A stretch of DNA of 64,000 nucleotides. Origin: an uncultured Alphaproteobacteria bacterium. GTDB taxonomy: Bacteria > Pseudomonadota > Alphaproteobacteria > Caulobacterales > Caulobacteraceae. A program made the translations under genes and the position numbers. The notes beneath the pieces were generated by a model. That model had not been told where the DNA came from and made no database searches. It worked only from the letters and a program-made list of their open reading frames with translations. Location of the stretch: positions 224,815-288,814 of the forward strand of contig CAIJOB010000011.1 of NCBI GenBank assembly GCA_903822175.1, written 5' to 3'. Position 1 is the first letter of the stretch. Each line of letters starts with the position of its first letter. Positions 9,771-18,507 of this stretch are shown here, piece by piece.

Positions 9771-10723
9771 TCAAGCTCGGCTTCGTCTACGTCCTGGCAG
9801 GGCTGATGTTCGCGGCCTTCGCGGTCTTCAGCGCCACCGACCGGGCCAACCGCAAGCGTTGGGGGAATGCGCTGTTCTGGGGCCTGGTGGCGGTGAGTTT
9901 CCTGGCGGGCGACCGGCTCGGCGACCTCGGCAACGGCGTCCTGGTCCTGGGCCTGGCGCTGATCGCCGGCTTCGGCTTCCTGGGGCGCGGCCAGCCCATC
10001 GCCACCTCGCCCGCCGAGCGCGTCAGCTTGGCCGAGCGGTTCGGCAACAGGCTCTTCCTGCCGGCCCTGATGCTGCCGCTGGTCGTCGCGATCGGCGTCC
10101 TCCTGCTCAAGCCGGTGCAGATCGCCGGCGTCCCGCTGATGGATCTCAAGCAGGCGACCCTGATCTCGCTGGCGCTGGCCGTTATCGTGGCCGTGGCCCT
10201 GGCGCTCGTCCTGCTGCGGCAGCCCTGGACCAGCCCCCTGCAGGAAGGCCGCCGCCTCGCCGACACCATCGGCTGGGCGGCGCTGCTGCCGCAATTCCTG
10301 GCGGCGTTGGGCGTGGTCTTTGCGCTGGCCGGCGTCGGCAAGGCCATCGGCCTTTTGACCACCACCTACCTGCCGGTGGATACGCGCCTGGCCGCGGTCA
10401 GCGTCTATTGCATCGGCATGGCCGCCTTCACCATGCTGATGGGCAACGCCTTTGCCGCCTTCCCGGTGCTGACCGGCGGCATTGCGCTCCCGATCCTGGT
10501 CGGCCATTTCGGCGGCAATCCCGCCGTCATCGGCTCGCTGGGCATGCTGTCGGGGTTCTGCGGGACGCTGATGACCCCGCTCGCCGCCAACTTCAACCTG
10601 GTGCCCTCGGCGCTCCTGGAGCTTCCCGACCGCTATGCGGTGATCAAGGCCCAGATCCCGACCGCGCTTCTCATGCTGATCGTCAACGTGGTGCTGATGT
10701 ATGTCCTCGCCTTCCGCCAATAA
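9767..10723 (+). CDS. DUF979 family membrane protein (putative transporter subunit)
   Basis: A 318-residue polytopic membrane protein with about nine to ten hydrophobic segments, partner of the preceding DUF969 protein. The ATGA overlap implies translational coupling and probably a two-component permease. Conserved-looking features are the GNAFAAFPVLTGG segment near residue 225 and the C-terminal GFCGTLMTPLAANFN segment at about 263-277, resembling the discontinuous membrane helices of ion-transporter superfamily carriers. The last 23 bases overlap the following DUF2891 gene in another frame. Confidence 0.82.
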   Translation: MIKLGFVYVLAGLMFAAFAVFSATDRANRKRWGNALFWGLVAVSFLAGDRLGDLGNGVLVLGLALIAGFGFLGRGQPIATSPAERVSLAERFGNRLFLPALMLPLVVAIGVLLLKPVQIAGVPLMDLKQATLISLALAVIVAVALALVLLRQPWTSPLQEGRRLADTIGWAALLPQFLAALGVVFALAGVGKAIGLLTTTYLPVDTRLAAVSVYCIGMAAFTMLMGNAFAAFPVLTGGIALPILVGHFGGNPAVIGSLGMLSGFCGTLMTPLAANFNLVPSALLELPDRYAVIKAQIPTALLMLIVNVVLMYVLAFRQ

Positions 10724-11741
10724 CGCCACCAACGGCCGCGTGACGCCCAAGCTCGCCTCGCAGTTCGCCGCCATCGCTCTGGGCCACGTGGCGCGCGAAT
10801 ATCCCAACAAGCTCGACCACGTGCTGGATGGTCCTGACGACGCGCGCGGGCCCCGCGACCTGCACCCGATCTTCTTCGGCAGCTTCGACTGGCACTCCTG
10901 CGTCCACGGCTACTGGCTCTTGGCGACCCTGCTGCGTCTGCAGCCGTCGATGCCTGAGGCCGGCGCCATCCGCGCCCTGTTCGACGACGCCTTCACCACG
11001 CAGAAGGTCGCCGCCGAGGTCGCCTATCTCGCCCGCCCGTCCTCGCGCGGCTTCGAGCGGCCCTACGGCTGGGGCTGGCTCCTGAAGCTGCAGGCCGAGC
11101 TGATGGCGCATGACCAACCGTGGGCCAAGACGCACCAACCGCTGGCCGATGTCTTCGTCGCCCGGTTCGAGGACTTCCTCCCCAGGGCCACCTACCCCTT
11201 ACGCACCGGCGTCCACTCCTCCACCTCCTTCGCCATAGCGCTGGCCCAGGACTACGCCGCCACAGCCGGCAACGCCTCGCTCACCGCCCTCTTCACCCAG
11301 AAGATGCGCGCCTGGCACCTGGGCGACCGTGATGCGCAGGCCTGGGAGCCGTCCGGCGACGAGTTCCTCTCGGCCACCCTGATGACCGCCGCCTGCCTGC
11401 AGCGCCTGATGCCCGCGGCCGAGTTCCAGGCCTGGTTCCGCGCCTACCTGCCCCGCGCCGCCCAGCATGAGCCCGCGACCCTGTTCACCCCGGCCACCGT
11501 CTCCGACCGCTCCGACGGCAAGATCGCTCACCTGGACGGCCTCAACCTCTCCCGCGCCTGGTGCTGGCGAGAACTGGCCGCCGGCCTGCCCGCAGGCGAC
11601 CCACTCGCCGGCGTCGCGGAAGCCGCCGCCAAGCAGCACATGGACGCGTCCCTGCCACACGTGGCGGGCGACTATATGGGCGAACATTGGCTCGCCTCCT
11701 TCGCCCTCCTGGCGCTCACGGCCGGCGAACCTATTGGATAG
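10701..11741 (+). CDS. DUF2891 family protein
   Basis: A 346-residue soluble protein without signal peptide. The region around residues 45-75 (LHPIFFGSFDWHSCVHGYW) and the mid-region HSSTSFAIALAQDYA match my memory of the DUF2891 family, which has no established activity. It is rich in Trp, His and Asp and looks like an all-helical enzyme fold; that is inference. It starts 23 bases inside the DUF979 gene, so the three genes form a tight operon and the protein probably acts on, or gates, whatever the DUF969/DUF979 pair transports. Confidence 0.8.
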   Translation: MSSPSANNATNGRVTPKLASQFAAIALGHVAREYPNKLDHVLDGPDDARGPRDLHPIFFGSFDWHSCVHGYWLLATLLRLQPSMPEAGAIRALFDDAFTTQKVAAEVAYLARPSSRGFERPYGWGWLLKLQAELMAHDQPWAKTHQPLADVFVARFEDFLPRATYPLRTGVHSSTSFAIALAQDYAATAGNASLTALFTQKMRAWHLGDRDAQAWEPSGDEFLSATLMTAACLQRLMPAAEFQAWFRAYLPRAAQHEPATLFTPATVSDRSDGKIAHLDGLNLSRAWCWRELAAGLPAGDPLAGVAEAAAKQHMDASLPHVAGDYMGEHWLASFALLALTAGEPIG

Positions 11742-11922
11742 ATTACAGATTCTTCACATACCGGATTACATTTCATTCACAGTCGAAAGTTGCGCTTTTT
11801 AAGCGCGACCGCAGCGCACAACGCCGCGAATGCGCGTGGCGGCATATCGGATAACGGCAAAACCGCATCCGCATCGGCTTACGCTTACTTCCGCTGGGGC
11901 AAGCTCGGTGTCGAGGACGGCT

Positions 11923-12147
11923 ATGAAACTCTGCGGTCAGATCTCTGTCGAACTGAACGTCGGCGACTACATCGAGGCCGCCGATCATCAGAAGCGCCTT
12001 GAGGATATCCTCAAGCTGGTCCGCGACGCCTATCCGGACGCCACGCTCGCCATGCGCGAGCGCCGCCAGCGCAAGGCGCTGCCGCTCACGCGCGCGGCGC
12101 CCCGTTCGGCCGTCACCGGCGCGCTCAACCGCTACGCCGACGAATAG
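11923..12147 (+). CDS. Hypothetical 74-residue protein
   Basis: I do not recognise a family. The start at 11923 has GAGGACGG just upstream and is preferred to the longer open frame from 11830, whose extra residues look non-coding. The product is charged, with a predicted helical centre (ADHQKRLEDILKLVRDAYP), a basic stretch (RERRQRKAL) and a C-terminal ALNRYADE. It ends six bases before a MarR-like regulator gene, so it may be a partner or modulator of that regulator. The 181 bases upstream (11742-11922) are AT-rich for this genome and likely hold the promoter, but no clear boxes were found. Confidence 0.6.
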   Translation: MKLCGQISVELNVGDYIEAADHQKRLEDILKLVRDAYPDATLAMRERRQRKALPLTRAAPRSAVTGALNRYADE

Positions 12148-12153
12148 GCCTAA

Positions 12154-12468
12154 GTGCGTCCCAGGGATTCTCTGCTGGAGGCGATTCTCGCCTTGAAGGC
12201 GCTCGATGCCCGCATCAGCGTCAACGAGATCGTGGCCTTCCTCTACACCTGCGAGAACGAGGGCCTGAGCGTGCAGGAACTGGCCTATGTGGCCGGCCTC
12301 ACCCAGTCGACCGCGTCCCGCAGCCTGCGCTCCCTGGGCCGTCCGGGCTCCGACTGGGCGCAGGCCCCGGCGCTTGGCCTGGTCGACGCCTACCTCAATC
12401 CGACCGACGGACGCAGCCACGTGGTCCATCTTACCGACCAGGGCCGCGCGATCGCCTCGACGACATGA
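12154..12468 (+). CDS. MarR-like winged-helix transcriptional regulator, C-terminus possibly frameshifted
   Basis: A 104-residue GTG-start protein with a winged helix-turn-helix: VQELAYVAGLTQSTASRSLRSL is the recognition region, followed by a wing and the typical MarR closing phrase VVHLTDQGRAIA. The family normally continues with a C-terminal dimerisation helix. Here the frame ends at a TGA at 12466-12468, but the frame one base back continues from about 12450 as DRLDDMIRRAITIDYEA to a stop at 12503. A one-base deletion near 12441-12450 would explain this. A natural short form cannot be excluded. It follows the 74-residue gene and precedes an Lrp-type regulator. Confidence 0.7.
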   Translation: MRPRDSLLEAILALKALDARISVNEIVAFLYTCENEGLSVQELAYVAGLTQSTASRSLRSLGRPGSDWAQAPALGLVDAYLNPTDGRSHVVHLTDQGRAIASTT

Positions 12469-12677
12469 TCCGTCGCGCCATCACCATCGACTACGAAGCC
12501 TGACGTACTGAGTATAGAATTGCTTCTAGACGCCTTTAGAAAAGTACATGCAGCCTCGCAACAAACCCAAGAACGAATACCATCCGTCACGCTGTTACGT
12601 CAGATGAACGCAAGTTAACTGTTGCGACGCCGATTCCTGTGGTTCGGTCCCCGGCACCTGGGGAAGTACGAACCGCT

Positions 12678-13142
12678 ATGGCCTATCCACTCGACCGCCT
12701 GGACGTTCAGATCCTGGCCGCCCTGCAGGAAAACAACCAGGCGACCGCGCAGGCGCTTGCCGACCGCGTCCCGCTGTCGCCCTCGGCGATTCTGCGCCGC
12801 ATCCGGCAGTACCGTGACGAAGGAGTGATCTCGGCCGACGTGTCGATCATCGAGCCGGGTCAGGTGGGCGAGCGGATCTCGGTGATCATGATGGTGCAGC
12901 TTGAGCGCCACTCGCCGGCCGCGGTCAGCGAATTCCGCTCCCACCTCGCCCGTTCGCCGCAGGTGCAGGTCTGCATGGAGATCTCCGGCGCCTACGACAT
13001 CTCCTGCATCGCCATCTTCCGCGGCATGGAGGAGTTCAACGCCTTCACCGACGCCAATATCGCCGGCCATCCGGCCGTCCGCCGCTACGAAGCGAGCTTC
13101 GTGAAGAAGCGCGTGAAGTTCACGACGGCGATCCCGCTGTAG
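12678..13142 (+). CDS. Lrp/AsnC family transcriptional regulator
   Basis: A 154-residue leucine-responsive-type regulator. Residues 1-60 hold the helix-turn-helix (LDRLDVQILAALQENN, then PLSPSAILRRIRQYRDEGVI); residues 70-150 hold the RAM/AsnC effector and oligomerisation domain (QVQVCMEISGAYDISCIAIF). The open frame reaches back to 12639, but the ATG at 12678 starts the conserved region and has GGGGAAG upstream. It is 247 bases from the large TonB receptor gene in the same orientation, so control of that receptor or of amino-acid uptake is plausible but unproven. Confidence 0.88.
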   Translation: MAYPLDRLDVQILAALQENNQATAQALADRVPLSPSAILRRIRQYRDEGVISADVSIIEPGQVGERISVIMMVQLERHSPAAVSEFRSHLARSPQVQVCMEISGAYDISCIAIFRGMEEFNAFTDANIAGHPAVRRYEASFVKKRVKFTTAIPL

Positions 13143-13389
13143 ATGGTTTTTGCGCACATCCATGCAACTATGACTACGCGATAATCTGATGCGATTACTT
13201 CGTTCTTTGTGTCCACTTCGAGACACGTAGGCCACATTACCTGCACACGGCCCACATCTACGTTGACCACTTCCTACAGCCCTAAGTAACTCCACCGTAA
13301 CCGGGGTCTCCAAGAGGCGCCCCTGGGACTCGTTTTTTGTGGGGAGCTGGCCGGCTCCGATGCGAGCGCGGCCGCTGGAGGAGTTGACC
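13143..13389. other. Intergenic region upstream of TonB receptor, AT-richer leader
   Basis: This 247-base gap is lower in GC than its surroundings. It contains a short inverted repeat, GTGTC-N8-GACAC at 13209-13226, that could bind a dimeric regulator such as the neighbouring Lrp-type protein. No credible paired promoter boxes, riboswitch or small ORF was seen. Confidence 0.35.
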
Positions 13390-16300
13390 TTGAAAATTCA
13401 AAACACCCGGGAGCGCCTGTTGGCCTCCTCGATGATCTGCGGCGTTGCCTTCCTTGGCCTCACCGCCACCCAGGCCGCCGCGGCGGCCGACGCCGCGAAC
13501 GGCGAAGTCTCCGAAATCGTCGTCACCGGGACACGTATCCCGTCACCGAACCTCACCTCCATCGCGCCGGTGACCACGGTCGGTAACGCCGACATCAAGG
13601 CCCATGGCGTCACCCGGATCGAGGACATCACCAACTCGCTGCCGCAGGTGTTCGCGGGCCAAGGCTCCTCGATCACCAACGGCGCCACCGGCGCTGCGAC
13701 CGTCGACCTTCGCGGCCTCGGCCCCAACCGCACCCTGGTGCTGATCGACAGCCGCCGCGTGATGCCGGGCGACCCGACCGCCCGGACGAGCGGCTCGGCC
13801 GCCGACCTGAACTTCATCCCGGCCGCGCTCGTTGAACGCGTCGACGTGCTGACCGGCGGCGCCTCGGCCACCTACGGCGCCGACGCCGTCTCGGGCGTGG
13901 TGAACTTCATCATGCTGCACAACTTCGAAGGCGTGCGCATCGACGCTCAGTACGCGGGCTACCAGCACGACAACAACAACTCGGCCGGCCAGAACGCTCT
14001 GACGGCCGCGGCCAAGACCGCCCTCATCCCCTCGCAATACGTGATCCCGGGCAACCTCTGGGAAGGCGAAAGCTCCGAAGTCAGCTTCGTGATCGGCGCC
14101 AACGCCCCGGACGGCAAGGGCAACGTCACCGCCTACGCCACCTATCGCCAGAACAACCCGATCCTCGAAGCCGACCGCGATTTCAGCGCCTGTACCCTGG
14201 CCTCCACCGCCGCGGGCTTCGGTTGCTCGGGCTCCGGCACCGCCTTCCCGGCCCGCGTCGGCAGCTTCCTGGTCGACCCGACCACGTTCAACACCTTCCG
14301 CACCCGCGTGGCGACGGACGTGTTCAACTTCGGTCCGGCCAACTTCTTCGTGCGGCCTGACGAGCGCTACAACCTGGGCGCCTTCGCCCACTACCAGATC
14401 GCGCCGTGGGCGGACGCGTACATGGACGCGATGTTCATGGACGACCTTTCGACCGCCCAGATCGCGGCGGGCGGCATCTTCGCCTCGACCTTCTCGATCG
14501 ACTGCGCCAACCCGCTGCTCAGCGCCCAGGAAAAGGGCCTGCTGGTCCCCACCGCGGCCACCGGCGGCGGCACCTGCGCTACCAACCCGGCCGGCACCTT
14601 CACCGGTACGGTCGCGCGCCGCCTGCTCTCCAGCGAACAGACCGGCCGCCTCACCCAGTTCCGTCACACCGACTACCGCATCGTGGTCGGCCTGCGCGGC
14701 GACCTGGGCAAGAACTGGAACTACGACGGGTACATGCAGTACGGCTCCGTCAACGTGAACAACCGCCAGTCCGGCAACTTCGACACCACCCGGATCAACC
14801 AGTCGCTGAACGCAGTCGCGGGCCCCAACGGCACGGCGGTCTGCGCCCCCGGCGCCGATGCGGGCTGCGTGCCGATCAACATCTTCACCTCGCAGACCAT
14901 CTCGCAGGCGGCGATCAACTTCCTGTCGATCAACAGCTTCAACAGCGGCAACATCGTTGAGCGCGTCGTCAGCCTGGCCTTCACCGGCAAGCTGGCCGAC
15001 TACGGGGTCAAGAGCCCCTACGCCAGCGAAGGCGTGGGCGTGGCGTTCGGCGGCGAATACCGCCGTGAGCACCTCGATACCGTCGCCGACTTCCTGGCCA
15101 ACAACGGCCTGGTGAACGGCAACGGCGGCGCTAACCCGCCGGTCAACGGCGGCTTCGACGTCTACGAACTGTTCGGCGAGGCCCGTGTGCCGCTGCTCAG
15201 CGACATGCCCTTCGTGAAGGATCTGTCGCTCGAACTCGGCTACCGCTTCTCCGACTACTCCTCGGTCGGCGACACCAACACCTACAAGGTGGCCGGTGAG
15301 TGGGAAGTTGTTGACGGCATCCGCTTCCGCGCCGGCTACAACCGCGCCGTCCGCGCCCCGAACGTCATCGAGCTGTTCGCGCCGCAGAACGTCGTGCTGG
15401 ACGGCACCGCCGACCCCTGCGCCGGCCTGACCGCCGCCAACCCGCTGGTGGCCACCTGCGCCTCGCTCTTCCACCTGACCACGGCGCAGGTCCTGGCCAT
15501 CGAGAAGAACCCGGCCAACCAGTACAACGGCCAGACCGGCGGCAACCCCAACCTGAAGCCGGAAATCAGCGACACCTACACCGCCGGTGTGGTTTGGCAG
15601 CCGACCTACGTCCCGGGCCTCTCGGCCAGCCTCGATTACTTCAACATCAAGGTTGACCAGTTCATCTCGCGGATCGGCGCGACGCTCGAACTGAACAACT
15701 GCCTGGCCACCGGCAGCCCGACCTTCTGCAGCCTGGTCCACCGTGACCCGAACGGCTCGCTGTTCCTGACCAACGCGGGCTTCGTGCAGGACACCACCCT
15801 GAACACCGGTTCGCTGAAGACCGCCGGCGTCGACCTGAACGTCAACTATCACACCGACCTGTCGACCCTGGGTCTTGGCGACAACGGTTCGGTGGCGCTC
15901 AGCTTCGTCGGCACCTGGCTCGACAACACGATCACCCAGCCTCTGCCGGGCGGCCCGAGCTTCGACTGTAAGGGCCTCTACGGCGTGATCTGCGGCGTTC
16001 CGTCTCCGGAATGGCGTCACAAGGCGCGCCTGACCTGGAACACGCCGTACGCCTACGGCGACTGGTTCAAGTCGCTGGGCCTGTCGGTCCAATGGCGCTA
16101 CTTCGGCAAGGTGTCGGCGGACTCCTACGACTCCAACCCGCAGCTCAACAACCCGGGCCTGCAGGTCGCCAACGAGCAGAACTTCGGGGCTCAGAACTAC
16201 GTCGACCTGACGGCGAACTTCACGGTGCACAACAACCTGAACTTCCGGGTTGGCGTGAACAACGTGTTCGACAAGGACCCGCCGCTGGCCGCCAACAACC

Positions 16301-16392
16301 TGCCCGCCACGGTCGGCAACGGGAACACCTTCCCGCAGGTCTACGACGCGCTCGGCCGCTTCGTGTTCGTCGGTCTGACCGCCGACTTCTAA
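13390..16392 (+). CDS. TonB-dependent outer-membrane receptor
   Basis: Energy-coupled outer-membrane receptor for an unidentified large or scarce nutrient. The frame is open from 13339, but the TTG at 13390 has a perfect GGAGGAG six bases upstream and opens a signal peptide (MKIQNTRERLLASSMICGV... cut after TQAAAAA), so I use it; the product is 1000 residues. After the signal comes a TonB-box-like segment (SEIVVTGTRI), the plug domain with VDLRGLGPNRTLVLIDSRR and TGGASATYGADAVSGVVNF, and a barrel ending in an aromatic residue (LTADF). This is the large Caulobacter/Xanthomonas-type receptor class. It ends 26 bases before a strong terminator. Substrate unknown. Confidence 0.92.
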   Translation: MKIQNTRERLLASSMICGVAFLGLTATQAAAAADAANGEVSEIVVTGTRIPSPNLTSIAPVTTVGNADIKAHGVTRIEDITNSLPQVFAGQGSSITNGATGAATVDLRGLGPNRTLVLIDSRRVMPGDPTARTSGSAADLNFIPAALVERVDVLTGGASATYGADAVSGVVNFIMLHNFEGVRIDAQYAGYQHDNNNSAGQNALTAAAKTALIPSQYVIPGNLWEGESSEVSFVIGANAPDGKGNVTAYATYRQNNPILEADRDFSACTLASTAAGFGCSGSGTAFPARVGSFLVDPTTFNTFRTRVATDVFNFGPANFFVRPDERYNLGAFAHYQIAPWADAYMDAMFMDDLSTAQIAAGGIFASTFSIDCANPLLSAQEKGLLVPTAATGGGTCATNPAGTFTGTVARRLLSSEQTGRLTQFRHTDYRIVVGLRGDLGKNWNYDGYMQYGSVNVNNRQSGNFDTTRINQSLNAVAGPNGTAVCAPGADAGCVPINIFTSQTISQAAINFLSINSFNSGNIVERVVSLAFTGKLADYGVKSPYASEGVGVAFGGEYRREHLDTVADFLANNGLVNGNGGANPPVNGGFDVYELFGEARVPLLSDMPFVKDLSLELGYRFSDYSSVGDTNTYKVAGEWEVVDGIRFRAGYNRAVRAPNVIELFAPQNVVLDGTADPCAGLTAANPLVATCASLFHLTTAQVLAIEKNPANQYNGQTGGNPNLKPEISDTYTAGVVWQPTYVPGLSASLDYFNIKVDQFISRIGATLELNNCLATGSPTFCSLVHRDPNGSLFLTNAGFVQDTTLNTGSLKTAGVDLNVNYHTDLSTLGLGDNGSVALSFVGTWLDNTITQPLPGGPSFDCKGLYGVICGVPSPEWRHKARLTWNTPYAYGDWFKSLGLSVQWRYFGKVSADSYDSNPQLNNPGLQVANEQNFGAQNYVDLTANFTVHNNLNFRVGVNNVFDKDPPLAANNLPATVGNGNTFPQVYDALGRFVFVGLTADF

Positions 16393-16418
16393 GACCTGGC
16401 GAACCTCAAAGACGAGAA

Positions 16419-16448
16419 GGGCGGCGGGAGCAATCCGCCGCCCTTTTT
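16419..16448. terminator. Rho-independent terminator between convergent genes
   Basis: Nine-base-pair stem GGGCGGCGG / CCGCCGCCC around a seven-base loop, followed by TTTTT at 16444-16448. It ends the TonB receptor transcript and lies 19 bases before the end of the convergent Nnr gene. Confidence 0.9.
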
Positions 16449-16466
16449 CGTTCGCGTCGGGCGCGC

Positions 16467-17912
16467 TCAGCGCTCGTCGAAGAGGCGGCGCAGGACGTTG
16501 GGGGCGAGGCCCGGCAGGTCTTCGGAGATCAGGCCCGGACCGTGCAGTTCGGCGGCTTCGGCGTGAATCCAGGCGCCGGCGCAGGCGGCCTCGAAGCTCT
16601 CCATGCCTTGCGCCACCAGCCCGCCGATGAAGCCCGCCAGCACGTCGCCAGACCCCGCGGTGGCCAGCCAGGGCGAGCCATTGGAATTGACCGCGCAACG
16701 CCCATCCGGCGCGGCGATCACCGTGTCGGAGCCCTTCAGCAGCACCACGGCCCCTGCCCGGCCCGCCGCCGTGCGCGCCGCGGCGATCCGCTCGGCCGAG
16801 GCGGCCAGCAGGCCCGGGAACAGGCGCTCGAACTCGCCGGGGTGCGGCGTCAGCACATCATCGCGGTCGAGCAGTGAGAACAGCTCCTCCGGGTCGTCGC
16901 GGAAGACAGTGATGGCGTCGGCGTCGAGGATCAGGGCCGCCCCCGTACGCGCCAGCGCCAGAACGTTCAGCAGCGTCGGTTCGCCCACGCCCGCCGCCGG
17001 GCCGATCACCGCGGCGTCGACGTCCTTGGCGGCCTGTTCGAGCTCCTGGTCGGTCTCGAAGGCCTTCAGCATCACCGCCTCCAGGTGGCTGGCGTTGATC
17101 GGCAAGGCCTCGGGCGGCGACAGCACCGTCACCAGTCCCGCCCCGATCCGCAGCGCGCCCCGCGCCGCCAGCCGCGCCGCCCCGGTCTGCCAGGCCTCGC
17201 CGCTGACCACCACCAGGCGGCCCCGCGCATGCTTGTGCGACGCCGCGGTCGGCCAGGGGAAGCGCGGCAGCCACAGCTCCGGCCCGTTCTCGACCGTCTG
17301 GCTCTCGGTCACACCCAGCCCGATATCGGCCACCACCACCTCGCCGCAACGGCTGCGGCCGGGCTCCAGCAGGTGGGCCGGCTTCTTGGCGTGGAAGGTG
17401 ACCGTCAGCGCTGCACAGGCGGCCGGGCCGTTGGGCTTGCCGGTGTCGCCGGCCACGCCGCTGGGGACATCCACCGCCACCACCCGCTCCGGCGCCTCGG
17501 CCATGCGTATCGCCGCCGCCGCCGCCGGTCCGGAGAGCGGCCGCTTCAGCCCCGCGCCGAACAGGGCGTCGATCCAGACGCCGGGCTCCAGGGCGCCGTT
17601 CAGCGGCTTCGTCACGCCTTCCCAGCGCGCGCTCATCGCCTGAGCGTCCTGCGTCGCCGGCTCACCGAAACTGCGCACCTCCACCGGCCAGCCGCGATCC
17701 TGCAGGACCCGGGCCGCCACATAGCCGTCGCCGCCGTTGTTTCCGGGCCCGCAGAGCACGGTCGTCGTCTGTCGCTCGAACCGGGCGCAGACCGCGTCAG
17801 CCACCGCCGTCCCGGCGCGCTCCATCAGGGTGAGGCCGGACGTGCCGGCGGCGATCGCCGCCGCGTCTGCGCGGGCCATTTCAGCGACCGTCAGGATCGG
17901 TCGGATATTCAA
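16467..17912 (-). CDS. nnr: Bifunctional NAD(P)HX epimerase / ADP-dependent NAD(P)HX dehydratase
   Basis: Metabolite-repair enzyme that restores hydrated, inactive NAD(P)H. The 481-residue protein fuses the YjeF N-terminal epimerase domain (about 1-210, with CGPGNNGGDGYVAAR) and the C-terminal dehydratase domain of the ribokinase-like fold (about 220-475, with LTPHPGEFERLFPG and the nucleotide-site TAGSGDVLAGFIGGL). The start is a TTG at 17912 with GGAAGAA upstream; the ATG a few bases earlier is out of frame. It is the last gene of a minus-strand run behind a phosphatase (17 bases) and a thiolase-like gene. Confidence 0.93.
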   Translation of the reverse strand: MNIRPILTVAEMARADAAAIAAGTSGLTLMERAGTAVADAVCARFERQTTTVLCGPGNNGGDGYVAARVLQDRGWPVEVRSFGEPATQDAQAMSARWEGVTKPLNGALEPGVWIDALFGAGLKRPLSGPAAAAAIRMAEAPERVVAVDVPSGVAGDTGKPNGPAACAALTVTFHAKKPAHLLEPGRSRCGEVVVADIGLGVTESQTVENGPELWLPRFPWPTAASHKHARGRLVVVSGEAWQTGAARLAARGALRIGAGLVTVLSPPEALPINASHLEAVMLKAFETDQELEQAAKDVDAAVIGPAAGVGEPTLLNVLALARTGAALILDADAITVFRDDPEELFSLLDRDDVLTPHPGEFERLFPGLLAASAERIAAARTAAGRAGAVVLLKGSDTVIAAPDGRCAVNSNGSPWLATAGSGDVLAGFIGGLVAQGMESFEAACAGAWIHAEAAELHGPGLISEDLPGLAPNVLRRLFDER

Positions 17913-17929
17913 AGGCTTGCCATTTCTTC

Positions 17930-18499
17930 CTAACGTACCGTCGTGGTGGCTTCGCGGCCTTTCTTGATCAGCCGCAGTTTCCCGCCGTCAGTCTCCAGCG
18001 TGGTGATCGAGGCGTGATCGGGGCGGAACGCCAGCACTCGCGGATCGCCCAGCAACAGGCTCACCACCGCATTGGTCGCCACATAGTGCGAGAACACCGC
18101 CGTCCCGCTGCGCGGCAGCAGGGAGGCGGAGATATCGCGCCGCCACTGCTCGTAGTCCATGTCGCCCTGGATACCCTTCCAGGTGCCAGTGAAGGCCTCG
18201 CGCAGCCAGGCCCCGCGGTCCGCCATCGAAATGCCGGCGGGCGTCGGGATTTCACCCACCCGCGCGTCGATCTCCAGCTTCACGCCGAGCACATCTGCGG
18301 TCGGTTGCGCGGTCTCGATGCAGCGGCGCAGCGGCGAACTCACCACCTTTGTGACCCGCTCCCCGGCCGGCAGCGCCATCAGCCAGTCGCGCGCGCCCCG
18401 CGCCTGAGCTTGGCCGGTCTCGTCCAGCCCCGGATCGTCGTCATCGCCGCCCCAGGTGGCGGAGGGCTTGCCGTGGCGGATCAGGTAGAGGCGGGCCAT
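17930..18499 (-). CDS. Histidine phosphatase family protein
   Basis: A 189-residue phosphoglycerate-mutase-like phosphatase. The phospho-acceptor motif is at residues 8-10 in LIRHGKPS; the second phosphate-binding Arg is in SSPLRRCIETA, and the later catalytic His in VFSHYVATNAVV. No signal peptide or membrane segment, so it is cytoplasmic. Substrate cannot be read from the sequence. It lies 8 bases downstream of the thiolase-like gene. Confidence 0.88.
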   Translation of the reverse strand: MARLYLIRHGKPSATWGGDDDDPGLDETGQAQARGARDWLMALPAGERVTKVVSSPLRRCIETAQPTADVLGVKLEIDARVGEIPTPAGISMADRGAWLREAFTGTWKGIQGDMDYEQWRRDISASLLPRSGTAVFSHYVATNAVVSLLLGDPRVLAFRPDHASITTLETDGGKLRLIKKGREATTTVR

Positions 18500-18507
18500 C
18501 GATACTC

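Noticed and set aside
13543-16698. A 1051-codon open frame antisense to the TonB receptor, and similar long antisense frames over lptD, glnA, the M61 peptidase and the second receptor
   Set aside because: High GC makes stops rare opposite real genes; the translations are Arg/Gly/Val/Asp-rich, low complexity and without motifs.
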